Shown here in pieces: positions 37,291 through 45,802 of a DNA stretch of 64,000 nt. Made by a program: the position numbers and the translations under genes. Source of the stretch: Flavobacteriales bacterium CG_4_9_14_3_um_filter_40_17. GTDB taxonomy: Bacteria; Bacteroidota; Bacteroidia; Flavobacteriales; Flavobacteriaceae. Positions within the stretch are counted from its first letter, which is position 1; the number at the start of each line of letters is the position of its first letter. The notes below the pieces were generated by a model. That model searched no databases and had not been told where the DNA came from. It was given only the letters and a program-made list of their open reading frames with translations. The DNA is taken from assembly GCA_002790195.1 (NCBI GenBank), contig PFUR01000014.1, positions 1 to 64,000 on the forward strand, written 5' to 3'.

Positions 37291-38296
37291 AACTATTGAT
37301 TTCTTTTGCCGTTTTAATTAATAATTTTTTGGTAGCCAAAATGCCTTCTTCTTCCTGCATCCGATCTCCTTCGTATTCTGTGCCGATAAAACCCTCGAAA
37401 CCGGAATGTTTTACAATTTTAAGCATTTTTTTAAAATCGATGAGGGTTTCGTTGCCGGCAATATCAAAATCAAAGGATTTTGCGCTCACACCTTTGGCAT
37501 AAGGCATCATCTGACTCACACCCAAATAACGATCATACTCTTCGATACAATTACCTTCCCAGACATCGCCGGTGTCTCTTTTTAAGCAAAAATTCCCAAA
37601 ATCGGGCAAAATACCGCAATGTGGGTTGTTGGCCATTTTCATCACTCCAGTAATCAGCACACCATTGGAAGAAAACCCTCCATGATTTTCAACGATGACA
37701 TTAACATTCAGCGGCTTGCCATAGTCTGCCAATTTAAGTAAAGACTCCACCGATTTGTCTTTCCAAACCTCTTCCCTCTCATCACCAAACAAATTGACAC
37801 GAATGGAATGGCAACCCAATTCATGTGCCGCATCCATCCATTTCTTGTGGTTATCGATTGCCTGAAGTTGTAGTTTGGAATCTGCCGATGACAATGCGCC
37901 TTCGTTGTCAATCATGATAAGTACATTCTGCATACCATAATCCTTGGCTTTTTGGTTGAGTGTGCCCACTAATTTCTTCATGGCGTTCAACGAGTTTGAA
38001 TCGTTTTGAAAAAATTCGCCATAGAGCTGATTTACATATTCAAGCCCTTCAAAACCGTATTGATGAGCCTTGATGGCAAAATCTGTCGGATCCATTTTCT
38101 TTTCTAAAATAGCCTTATGCAATGACCATTGTGCCAAAGACAGTTTGAAGAATAAACCTTCATTTGGAGATTCACCTGCTGCTTGCAATCCTTCTTCCGG
38201 CTTGTTTTCCTTGTTGCCAAGGCAAGAAGCTAAGCCCAAAGCAGATAATGCCAAACCAGCTCGGGCACTGTTTCTTAAAAAATTTCTTCTGTCCAT
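37289..38296 (-). CDS. TAT-exported lipoprotein with sugar-isomerase-like TIM barrel
   Basis: This 335-residue protein opens with a twin-arginine signal (MDRRNFLRNSARAGLALSAL) that ends in a lipobox (LASC, Cys25), so it is probably folded before export and lipid-anchored. The mature domain is the same broad TIM-barrel class as the gene at 33642 (LSLAQWSLHKAILEKKMDP, then VIVENHGGFSSNG, ILPDFGNFCL and FIGTEYEGDR with metal-type carboxylates). This would be the periplasmic isomerase/hydratase-like step. It is the first gene of the leftward arm. Confidence 0.87.
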   Translation of the reverse strand: MDRRNFLRNSARAGLALSALGLASCLGNKENKPEEGLQAAGESPNEGLFFKLSLAQWSLHKAILEKKMDPTDFAIKAHQYGFEGLEYVNQLYGEFFQNDSNSLNAMKKLVGTLNQKAKDYGMQNVLIMIDNEGALSSADSKLQLQAIDNHKKWMDAAHELGCHSIRVNLFGDEREEVWKDKSVESLLKLADYGKPLNVNVIVENHGGFSSNGVLITGVMKMANNPHCGILPDFGNFCLKRDTGDVWEGNCIEEYDRYLGVSQMMPYAKGVSAKSFDFDIAGNETLIDFKKMLKIVKHSGFEGFIGTEYEGDRMQEEEGILATKKLLIKTAKEINS

Positions 38297-38441
38297 AAAC
38301 TGTCTGTTATGAAATTAACTACACCCATTTGAAACAAACTATTTTTTCTTTTTTTGAATTCATAAAAGTATAAATTATCTCATTACAACTTTACGAAATC
38401 GTTTGAAGAATATCCTAAAATTTTGTTATTATTTGTAATTC

Positions 38442-38472
38442 TTTGAATCGCATATAAAATTATTCTACTTTT
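38442..38472 (+). promoter_or_regulatory. Promoter of the GMC dehydrogenase arm
   Basis: TTTG (38442-38445) is followed 19 bases later by TACTTTTA (38465-38472), a 7/8 match to TAnnTTTG. The transcript would start about 35 bases before the GMC start at 38513. The leftward arm begins 146 bases away, so the 216-base gap is a divergent control region. Confidence 0.5.
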
Positions 38473-38512
38473 ATGGCTCAATTATCATCTTTCACACAAG
38501 TTACTTACGAAT

Positions 38513-40222
38513 ATGTTAAACCTAAGCATATCTAAAAGCTCTTATGACGCAATCGTTATAGGGACTGGCATCAGCGGCGGTTGGGCAGCGAAAGAATTGT
38601 GCGAACTAGGTTTGAAAACTTTGGTACTCGAAAGAGGCCGGATGGTTCGTCATATCAAAGATTATCCGACCATGTACAAAGATAAGTGGGATTTTAAAAT
38701 TAGAGGCGGGCGAGCCACCCAAGAGGAACTCAAAGATTATGCAAAACTAAAACGCACCGGTTTCGCCACTAGTGAAGAACACCGACATTTTTTTGTAAAA
38801 GATTCGGAACATCCTTATAATGAAGCCAAAAGGTTTGATTGGGTCAGAGGATATCAGGTAGGGGGTAAATCATTGGTATGGGGAAGGTGTTCTTATCGGC
38901 TGAGTGATTTGGATTTTGAAGCAAATCTCAAACAAGGCATTGCTGTCGATTGGCCCATACGTTACAAAGACATCGACCCTTGGTACACTTATGTAGAAGG
39001 TTTTGCGGGAATTTGTGGCGAAAATTTAGGCCTTCCGCAGTTGCCCGATGGCAATCTACTCCCACCCATTCCGCTCAATTGTTTGGAAGATCATTTGAGA
39101 CAGTCCGTTTACAAAGAAATGGACGGCCGAGTTGTGATGCCTCAAAGGATTGCACATCTGACCGGAGATAAAAAGTTTGACGGACGAACCAATTGTCAAT
39201 TTCGTGACCGTTGTATGCGTGGTTGTCCGTTTGGCGGTTATTTCAGCAGCAATTCTTCTACCCTTCCTGCGGCTGAAAAAACAGGGAATATGACTATCCG
39301 GCCACATTCTATTGTTCACGAAATCGTGTATGATGCAAATAAAAAAAGAGCGACAGGTGTAAAAATTATTGATGCTGAAACCAAAGAGGAAATTGAATTC
39401 AATGCCAAAGTCATTTTTTGTTGTGCTTCTGCCATGGCTTCTGCTTCTATTCTTTTGCAATCCAAATCAGACCGGTTTCCAAACGGCTTGGGCAACGACA
39501 GCGGCGAGCTCGGGCACAACATCATGGATCATCATTTCAACGCAGGTGCTTCCGGTATCTATGAAGGATTTGAAGATAAATATTACAAGGGGCGAAAGCC
39601 TTCGGGTTTCTATATTCCAAGATTCAGAAATCTGGACGAAAAATCAAAACAAAAAGATTTTATACGCGGATATGGCTATGAAGGGGGAGCAGGCCGGTCA
39701 GATTGGAAAGAAAGTGTCGCAGAGATTAGTTATGGAAAAAATCTAACCCAAAGTATCCTTGAACCCGGTGTTTGGCAAATTGGCATGACTGCCTTTGGCG
39801 AAACGTTGCCCAATCACGATAACAAAATGTATCTCGATTACGACAAGACCGATAATTGGGGGCTGCCAACCATTACTTTTGACGCGCAATTCGGAGAGAA
39901 TGAACTCGCCATGCGCAAAGACATGATTGCCCAAGCGGTCGAAATGCTCGAAAAAGCAGGTGTAAAAAATATTGAAACGGAAGACAATTTGGGTGCACCA
40001 GGCTTGGGTATTCACGAAATGGGGACTGCCCGTATGGGCCGAAATCCCAAAACATCAGTTTTGAATGGCAACAACCAAGTCCATACCGTACCCAACGTCT
40101 ATGTCACCGATGGTGCGTGCATGACTTCCACTGCTTGTCAAAATCCATCCTTAACTTATATGGCATTAACAGCCAGAGCAGCCCATCATGCCGTAGAACA
40201 ATTAAAAAAAATGAATCTATAA
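38513..40222 (+). CDS. GMC-family FAD-dependent sugar dehydrogenase, large subunit (paralogue 1)
   Basis: This 569-residue GMC oxidoreductase has the dinucleotide-binding loop AIVIGTGISGGWAAKELCE at the N-terminus and the FAD contact GRMVRHIKDYPTMY. A Cys-rich patch NCQFRDRCMRGCPFGGYFSS resembles the one in gluconate-2-dehydrogenase-type large subunits. The C-terminal motifs are GIHEMGTARMG and TACQNPSLTYMAL. It has no signal of its own and is likely exported with the TAT-bearing small subunit at 41980. It is predicted to oxidise sugars or glycosides, giving 3-keto products. It differs from paralogue 2 at the C-terminal catalytic column (Gln543 versus His). Confidence 0.9.
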   Translation: MLNLSISKSSYDAIVIGTGISGGWAAKELCELGLKTLVLERGRMVRHIKDYPTMYKDKWDFKIRGGRATQEELKDYAKLKRTGFATSEEHRHFFVKDSEHPYNEAKRFDWVRGYQVGGKSLVWGRCSYRLSDLDFEANLKQGIAVDWPIRYKDIDPWYTYVEGFAGICGENLGLPQLPDGNLLPPIPLNCLEDHLRQSVYKEMDGRVVMPQRIAHLTGDKKFDGRTNCQFRDRCMRGCPFGGYFSSNSSTLPAAEKTGNMTIRPHSIVHEIVYDANKKRATGVKIIDAETKEEIEFNAKVIFCCASAMASASILLQSKSDRFPNGLGNDSGELGHNIMDHHFNAGASGIYEGFEDKYYKGRKPSGFYIPRFRNLDEKSKQKDFIRGYGYEGGAGRSDWKESVAEISYGKNLTQSILEPGVWQIGMTAFGETLPNHDNKMYLDYDKTDNWGLPTITFDAQFGENELAMRKDMIAQAVEMLEKAGVKNIETEDNLGAPGLGIHEMGTARMGRNPKTSVLNGNNQVHTVPNVYVTDGACMTSTACQNPSLTYMALTARAAHHAVEQLKKMNL

Positions 40223-40261
40223 CACTAACCAATTTGTCTAATCAATTTAAAAACGTCACGT

Positions 40262-41968
40262 ATGCTTAATTACATTCCGGAACAAGCCGAATTTGATGCC
40301 ATCGTCGTAGGTACAGGTATCAGCGGCGGTTGGGCCGCAAAAGAACTCTGTGAAAAGGGGTTGAAAACATTGGTTCTCGAAAGAGGCCGCATGGTTCGAC
40401 ACATCGAAGATTACCCGACCATGTACAAAGATCCTTGGGATTTCAAGACCAAAGGGCAACTTACTCAGGAAGAACTGAAAGATTACGAAAAACAAAACCG
40501 GACAGGTTATACCACAGATGAAGCCCATCGCCATTTCTTTGTGAAAGATACCGAACATCCTTACAACGAAGTCAAACGTTTTGACTGGATGCGAGGCTAT
40601 CACGTAGGCGGTCGATCTATTATGTGGGGCCGTCAAAGCTATCGGTTGAGTGACATCGATTTCGAAGCTAACAAAAAAGAAGGCATCGCTGTCGATTGGC
40701 CGGTGCGTTATAAAGACATCGCCCCTTGGTATGATTATGTGGAAGATTACGTCGGGGTGAGTGGTGAAAATTTAGGCCTTCCTCAACTTCCCGACGGAAA
40801 ATTCCTGCCTCCAATGGAATTGAATTGTGTGGAAACGCATCTCAAAGGAAAAATCGCTGAAAATTTTGATGACCGTGTGCTAACCATCGGACGAACAGCT
40901 CACATCACCGGGACTAAAACTTTTGAGGGGCGGACTAACTGTCAATATAGGAATCGTTGCATGCGCGGTTGCCCGTTCGGTGGCTATTTTAGCAGCAACT
41001 CCTCTACCCTTCCTGCGGCAGAACGCACCGGAAATATGACTTTGCGCCCGTTTTCCATCGTACACGAAGTCATCTATGACGAGAAAACAAAACGTGCTAC
41101 CGGTGTTCGGGTGATCGATGCGGAAACCAACGAAACCATGGAATTTAAAGCCAAAATCATTTTCCTTTGTGCCTCTACCATCGCTTCAACCGGTATTTTG
41201 CTCAACTCCAAATCCAATCGTTTCCCCAACGGTATGGGCAACGACAGCGGCGAATTGGGTCACAACTTGATGGATCACCATTTCAAAGCCGGTGCAACAG
41301 GACGGTATGAAGGTTTTGAAGATCAATACTACAAGGGTAGAAGAGCCAACGGTATTTACATCCCGCGATTTAGGAATGTTGATGAAAAATCGAAACAAAA
41401 AGATTTCTTGCGCGGATACGGATATCAAGGCGGTGGTGGCAGAAACGGATTTGCCGATACCATAGCCGAATTCAGCTATGGTAAAAACCTGACCGAAAGC
41501 ATACTTGAACCCGGTAATTGGAGCATGGGCTTGATGGGATTCGGAGAAACCCTTCCGTATCACGAAAACAAAATGTTTCTCGACTACGAAAACAAAGATA
41601 AATGGGATTTGCCAACCGTTACTTTCGATGCAGAGTTTAAACAAAATGAACTCAACATGCGAAAAGATATGATCGCTCAAGGTATTGCCATGTTAGAAGC
41701 CGGTGGGTTTAAAGACATCAAACCCATGGACGATATCGGAGCTCCCGGATTGGGCATTCACGAAATGGGAACAGCCCGTATGGGCCGCGACCCGAAAACA
41801 TCGGTGCTGAACGGTAACAACCAAATTCACGCTGTGCCGAACGTTTTTGTTACTGACGGTTCATTTATGACTTCCGCCGCCTGTCACAATCCATCATTGG
41901 GATACATGGCTTTCACAGCGCGTGCTGTTGATTTTGCCGTCAAAGAATTAAATAAACAAAACATTTAA
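40262..41968 (+). CDS. GMC-family FAD-dependent sugar dehydrogenase, large subunit (paralogue 2)
   Basis: This 568-residue tandem paralogue shares long identical blocks with its upstream neighbour (VVGTGISGGWAAKELCE, LERGRMVRHIEDYPTMY, NCQYRNRCMRGCPFGGYFSS). The same GMC architecture is intact. The C-terminal motif reads AACHNPSLGYMAF, with His542 where paralogue 1 has Gln, and Met replaces Val (SIMWGR for SLVWGR) next to the substrate region. This suggests different substrates or electron handling. It sits 39 bases after paralogue 1 and 11 bases before the small subunit, so all three genes are one operon. Confidence 0.9.
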   Translation: MLNYIPEQAEFDAIVVGTGISGGWAAKELCEKGLKTLVLERGRMVRHIEDYPTMYKDPWDFKTKGQLTQEELKDYEKQNRTGYTTDEAHRHFFVKDTEHPYNEVKRFDWMRGYHVGGRSIMWGRQSYRLSDIDFEANKKEGIAVDWPVRYKDIAPWYDYVEDYVGVSGENLGLPQLPDGKFLPPMELNCVETHLKGKIAENFDDRVLTIGRTAHITGTKTFEGRTNCQYRNRCMRGCPFGGYFSSNSSTLPAAERTGNMTLRPFSIVHEVIYDEKTKRATGVRVIDAETNETMEFKAKIIFLCASTIASTGILLNSKSNRFPNGMGNDSGELGHNLMDHHFKAGATGRYEGFEDQYYKGRRANGIYIPRFRNVDEKSKQKDFLRGYGYQGGGGRNGFADTIAEFSYGKNLTESILEPGNWSMGLMGFGETLPYHENKMFLDYENKDKWDLPTVTFDAEFKQNELNMRKDMIAQGIAMLEAGGFKDIKPMDDIGAPGLGIHEMGTARMGRDPKTSVLNGNNQIHAVPNVFVTDGSFMTSAACHNPSLGYMAFTARAVDFAVKELNKQNI

Positions 41969-41979
41969 AAATAAATATC

Positions 41980-42618
41980 ATGGACAGAAGAAGCGCCATT
42001 AAGAACATATCGCTGGGAGTTGGCTATACCTTAGCCGCCCCTGCTTTTTTTAGCTTGCTCCAAAGCTGTAAATCCGAGCCCAATTGGGTAGCCGCCTATA
42101 TGGAACCCATACAAGGTAAAGTTATCTATAAATTAGCCGAGCTCATGCTGCCACCACTCGAAGATAAAAAAATCCCCGGTGCCATCGATGTCAACGTTCC
42201 GCAATTTATTGACTTGTTTTACGGCGAAGTATTTAACCCAAAAGCAAAGGGCGAATTTGACCTTGGTTATCAAGCTTTTGCAAAAAAATATGCCGATGCG
42301 CATCCGGGCAACGAAATCACCAAAGCTGAAGCAGAAGAATTAGATTCCTTGGTGAAACCTTATTTCAACATCACTTTGGAACAGCGCAAAGCGTTAGAAG
42401 AAAAGTTGGCCGAGGGTTACAACGACTCAGACGTGCCATATGCCTATGACACAGACACCGCCATCTCAAACTTCTTAATCGGACTGAGAAATATGACTAT
42501 TTACGGCTATCGCAGCAGTGAGAAAGTGGGTAAAGAAGTGTTGAGTTATGACCCAATTCCGGGTGTTTACAATGGTTGCATCCCGCTTTCAGAGGTGGGA
42601 AGGCCTTGGTCTTTATAA
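41980..42618 (+). CDS. Gluconate 2-dehydrogenase subunit 3 family protein (TAT signal)
   Basis: This 212-residue small subunit has a twin-arginine signal (MDRRSAIKNISLGVGYTLAA) ending in a lipobox (LLQSC, Cys30). The mature helical domain follows the family pattern: YKLAELMLPPLEDKKIPGAIDVNVPQFIDL, then a long helix pair and the closing YDPIPGVYNGCIPL. It helps GMC large subunits fold, reach the periplasm and stay attached to the membrane. One subunit serves two large subunits here. Confidence 0.9.
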   Translation: MDRRSAIKNISLGVGYTLAAPAFFSLLQSCKSEPNWVAAYMEPIQGKVIYKLAELMLPPLEDKKIPGAIDVNVPQFIDLFYGEVFNPKAKGEFDLGYQAFAKKYADAHPGNEITKAEAEELDSLVKPYFNITLEQRKALEEKLAEGYNDSDVPYAYDTDTAISNFLIGLRNMTIYGYRSSEKVGKEVLSYDPIPGVYNGCIPLSEVGRPWSL

Positions 42619-42644
42619 TTTCAAAAATTTACATACCCAAAATA

Positions 42645-42677
42645 CAAAAATCCCCGTTTTACGCGGGGATTTTTTTC
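42645..42677 (+). terminator. Bidirectional terminator between convergent genes
   Basis: ATCCCCG and CGGGGAT close over a short loop, flanked by A and T runs. It lies between the small-subunit gene (end 42618) and the LTXXQ gene (end 42699). It can stop transcripts from either side. Confidence 0.85.
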
Positions 42678-42698
42678 AAACCAAATTCAAACCTCAAA

Positions 42699-43166
42699 TC
42701 AATTCTGTTGCTTTTTGTAGCGCCTTCCCATCATCATGTGCTTTCCGAATTTTTTGTGTTGGGTTTTCCATTGCTCGTATTGTTTTTCGTTCAAAATGGA
42801 TTTCATTTCTTTTTGAAAAACAATTTGACTATCCAACCTGCCTACTTGCAGTTGATATCTCTCAGCATCCGTAAGTTGTTTGCCGGATTCTTTGTTTTTA
42901 TTCGCTGCTTCAAAAGATTGGTTCCTTTGTTCGTTTTGTTTGAGCAGCAAGTTGTTAACTAATTTTTGTTGACTTTCGGTCAAGTCTAAATGCAAGGTCA
43001 TCCGTTTGGTTTGCAAATTGGCACGCTCTGACGGGGTCAATTTGGCAAAATGTGCCCGCTTTTGATATTGCGATTGCCTGTTAGTTGCAACATCAGATTG
43101 TTTTTCGGTTTGCGCATTTCCAAAAATGAAAACGGACAATAGCAATGGGAAAATTAATTTTTTCAT
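42699..43166 (-). CDS. Periplasmic LTXXQ/Spy-like small protein
   Basis: The start at 43166 gives a signal peptide, MKKLIFPLLLSVFIFGNAQ. The mature part is helical and highly charged, with two LTxxE/Q-type motifs (KLTPSERANLQTKRMTLHLDLTESQ and QLTDAERYQLQ) as in Spy/CpxP-like periplasmic chaperones, and ends in a HMMMGRRYKKQ tail. It probably buffers envelope stress. It runs alone between the sugar cluster and rpsA. Confidence 0.75.
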   Translation of the reverse strand: MKKLIFPLLLSVFIFGNAQTEKQSDVATNRQSQYQKRAHFAKLTPSERANLQTKRMTLHLDLTESQQKLVNNLLLKQNEQRNQSFEAANKNKESGKQLTDAERYQLQVGRLDSQIVFQKEMKSILNEKQYEQWKTQHKKFGKHMMMGRRYKKQQN

Positions 43167-43378
43167 GGTTTTTAAAATTTTTATTGTTTGCATCTATGAC
43201 TAACTGATTTTATAAAAGTTTAAATCTTATCCTCAGAATTAGTTATAAAAGATTTATTATACAAATAATAAAGGACTGTTTTACAAAATTATAAGTTGAA
43301 TAATCTGCGCGTTAAAACAAAAACCAACTCCCTCAGATTTATCAAAAACCCCATCTTAAGAAAAAATTGATTTAAACA

Positions 43379-43410
43379 TTTGAATATTAATTCATAATAC
43401 CTTAATTTTG
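43379..43410 (+). promoter_or_regulatory. rpsA promoter
   Basis: TTTG (43379-43382) and TAATTTTG (43403-43410) are spaced 20 bases apart, an excellent match to the Bacteroidota consensus. The transcript would begin about 115 bases before the rpsA ATG. Confidence 0.65.
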
Positions 43411-43533
43411 CAAACCTTTTTGCAACAGGAGAATAAAAAGGGCGAACCATAAGAAAAATTATTTAAAAACCTCTTCCGACAAGGGCTGCTCAGTTCTCCG
43501 CCCAAACCGGAATACAAATTTAATAATCAGCAA
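43411..43533 (+). other. Long rpsA leader with possible alternative pairings
   Basis: GGAGAA (43428-43433) pairs with TTCTCC (43494-43499), and GGGCG (43440-43444) pairs with CGCCC (43499-43503). The two pairings cross, so they may be alternatives. The GGAG is also SD-like. This is a candidate site for autoregulation by S1, and untested. Confidence 0.3.
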
Positions 43534-45312
43534 ATGGCTGAAGAAACTCAATCTCAAACGCAACCGGAAGCGGTAAATCCCGGAGAATTTTTGGCGAACT
43601 TCAATTGGAAAAAATATGAAGACGGCATCGACGAAGTAAAAGAAGATCAACTAAAAGAGTTTGAAAAACTTGTCGAAAAAACATTTATCTCAACAGACGG
43701 CGAAGACATCGTAGAAGGCGTAGTTGTTCATTTGACCGACCGCGAAGCCATTATCGACATCAATGCCAAATCGGAAGGAGTCATCTCGCTTAACGAGTTC
43801 AGATACAATCCCGGACTAAAAGTTGGCGACAAAGTGGAAGTCCTGATCGACACCCGCGAAGACAAAACCGGCCAATTGATTCTTTCTCACAGAAAAGCCA
43901 GGACTATTAAGTCATGGGAACGTGTCAATACAGCCCACGACAGTGGCGAAATAGTAACCGGCTTTGTCAAATGCCGCACCAAAGGCGGTATGATAGTCGA
44001 TGTTTTCGGAATCGAAGCTTTCTTGCCCGGCTCACAAATCGATGTGAAACCCATCCGTGACTACGATATTTATGTGGGTAAGAACATGGAATTTAAAGTC
44101 GTGAAAATCAACCACGAATTCAAAAACGTAGTGGTTTCACACAAAGCATTGATCGAAGCAGATATCGAAGTTCAGAAAAAAGAAATCATCGGCCAGCTCG
44201 AAAAAGGCCAAGTTCTTGAAGGTGTCGTTAAAAACATAACTTCTTACGGCGTGTTCATCGACCTTGGTGGCGTGGACGGTTTGATTCATATCACCGACTT
44301 GTCTTGGAGCAGAATTAACCACCCGAATGAAGTGGTCGAACTTGATCAAAAAATCAATGTGGTTATTCTTGATTTTGACGACAACAAATCACGCATCCAA
44401 TTAGGTTTAAAACAACTTCAGTCTCACCCGTGGGACACCCTCGATCCAAACCTCAAAGTTGGCGACAAAGTGAAAGGCAAAGTTGTGGTGATCGCTGACT
44501 ACGGTGCATTCATCGAAGCTAAAGAAGGTGTAGAAGGATTAATCCACGTATCTGAAATGTCTTGGTCCACACACTTGCGCTCTGCACAAGATTTCGTAAA
44601 AGTAGGCGACGAAGTAGAAGCTGTTATCCTCACACTCGACCGCGAAGACCGCAAAATGTCGTTGGGAATTAAACAATTGACACCAGACCCTTGGACAGAC
44701 ATTACTGCTAAATATCCCGTTGGTTCTAAACACAAAGGAATCGTGCGCAACTTTACCAACTTCGGCGTGTTCGTTGAATTGGAAGAAGGCATCGATGGGC
44801 TTATTTACATTTCCGATTTGTCTTGGACCAAAAAAATCAAGCATCCATCCGAATTTTTAGCTCTCGGCGACAAGATTGACGTGGTAGTTCTCGAATTAGA
44901 TGTGGAAGGACGCAAACTCAGTTTGGGACACAAACAAACCACTGTGAATCCTTGGGACAAATACGAAACTGAATTTGCAGTCGGTACTACCCACACAGGC
45001 ACCATTGATGAGTTAGTGGACAAAGGCGCAACCGTCAACTTCAATGAAGACATCGTTGCATTCATTCCTGCCCGACACCTTGAAAAAGAAGACGGCAAAA
45101 AACTCAAAAAAGGCGATGAAGCCGAATTTAAAATCATTGAATTTAACAAAGAATTCAAACGCGTAGTCGCTTCACATACTGCTCTTTTCCGTGAAGAAGA
45201 AGAGAAAATCGTTAAAGCAGCCGCTGCAAAAGCTTCGACTTCTGAAAAAACCACTTTGGGTGATTTGGAAGCCTTGGCCGATCTCAAAGAAAAAATGGAT
45301 AGCAAAAAGTAA
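43534..45312 (+). CDS. rpsA: 30S ribosomal protein S1
   Basis: S1 binds mRNA and helps place it on the 30S subunit. The 592 residues contain six S1 repeats, at about 50-115, 130-200, 215-285, 305-375, 390-460 and 475-545. The middle ones are textbook (GVVKNITSYGVFIDLGGVDG and GKVVVIADYGAFIEAKEGV). The N-terminal 45 residues are acidic and low-complexity. The gene has a clear consensus promoter and its own terminator, so it is monocistronic. Confidence 0.97.
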   Translation: MAEETQSQTQPEAVNPGEFLANFNWKKYEDGIDEVKEDQLKEFEKLVEKTFISTDGEDIVEGVVVHLTDREAIIDINAKSEGVISLNEFRYNPGLKVGDKVEVLIDTREDKTGQLILSHRKARTIKSWERVNTAHDSGEIVTGFVKCRTKGGMIVDVFGIEAFLPGSQIDVKPIRDYDIYVGKNMEFKVVKINHEFKNVVVSHKALIEADIEVQKKEIIGQLEKGQVLEGVVKNITSYGVFIDLGGVDGLIHITDLSWSRINHPNEVVELDQKINVVILDFDDNKSRIQLGLKQLQSHPWDTLDPNLKVGDKVKGKVVVIADYGAFIEAKEGVEGLIHVSEMSWSTHLRSAQDFVKVGDEVEAVILTLDREDRKMSLGIKQLTPDPWTDITAKYPVGSKHKGIVRNFTNFGVFVELEEGIDGLIYISDLSWTKKIKHPSEFLALGDKIDVVVLELDVEGRKLSLGHKQTTVNPWDKYETEFAVGTTHTGTIDELVDKGATVNFNEDIVAFIPARHLEKEDGKKLKKGDEAEFKIIEFNKEFKRVVASHTALFREEEEKIVKAAAAKASTSEKTTLGDLEALADLKEKMDSKK

Positions 45313-45338
45313 TTCATTTTTTATAAATCAAACTGAAA

Positions 45339-45374
45339 AGCCGTCTCAATATTAAATTTGAGGCGGTTTTTTTT
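45339..45374 (+). terminator. rpsA terminator
   Basis: AGCCGTCTCAA and TTGAGGCGGTT form an 11-bp stem with two G-U pairs, followed by eight T. It lies 27 bases after the rpsA stop. Confidence 0.85.
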
Positions 45375-45758
45375 GCTTAATTTCTTTGATAAAAGTTTGA
45401 TTTTTTAAATAAAGCCAGTTTACCCTTCAAACAAACCTAAACTTATACCCAAAAAACCTTTATCCCAAACCCCGATTATGGTATAAAAAAAAGGTTGTAT
45501 GCTTATCGGACTAACAACTATCTAAGATACAAATGAGGAGTTGTTTCGGGATTAAATCATCAAACGAATAAGGACAAAGCATTGTTTGTTTTTTTGTTAT
45601 ATTATTTAATCATCTGCACATCAATAACTAAAAAAATTAAGCCAAAACAAGGTATAAATAAAAACCGATGCTATTCTTTGATTTAAAAATATATAGACTT
45701 TAGATTGTGGACTTTAGAGGGATTTGTGTTTTAAAAACTCAAACTATCTACTTTTTTA
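45375..45758. other. Spacer before ftsY, with GACTTTAGA word repeat
   Basis: This 384-base A/T-rich stretch has no gene. It holds a loose CCTTTAT/ATAAAAAAAAGG inverted pair near 45450-45495 and two copies of GACTTTAGA (about 45695-45718), a word repeat like those in the sugar cluster. Confidence 0.45.
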
Positions 45759-45766
45759 TAACTTTG
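45759..45766 (+). promoter_or_regulatory. -7 box for ftsY
   Basis: TAACTTTG matches the -7 consensus and lies 36 bases before the preferred ftsY start at 45803. No -33 is obvious. Confidence 0.4.
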
Positions 45767-45802
45767 TGTGCGTTGAATACTAACTTATACCTGAAAAATC
45801 TC

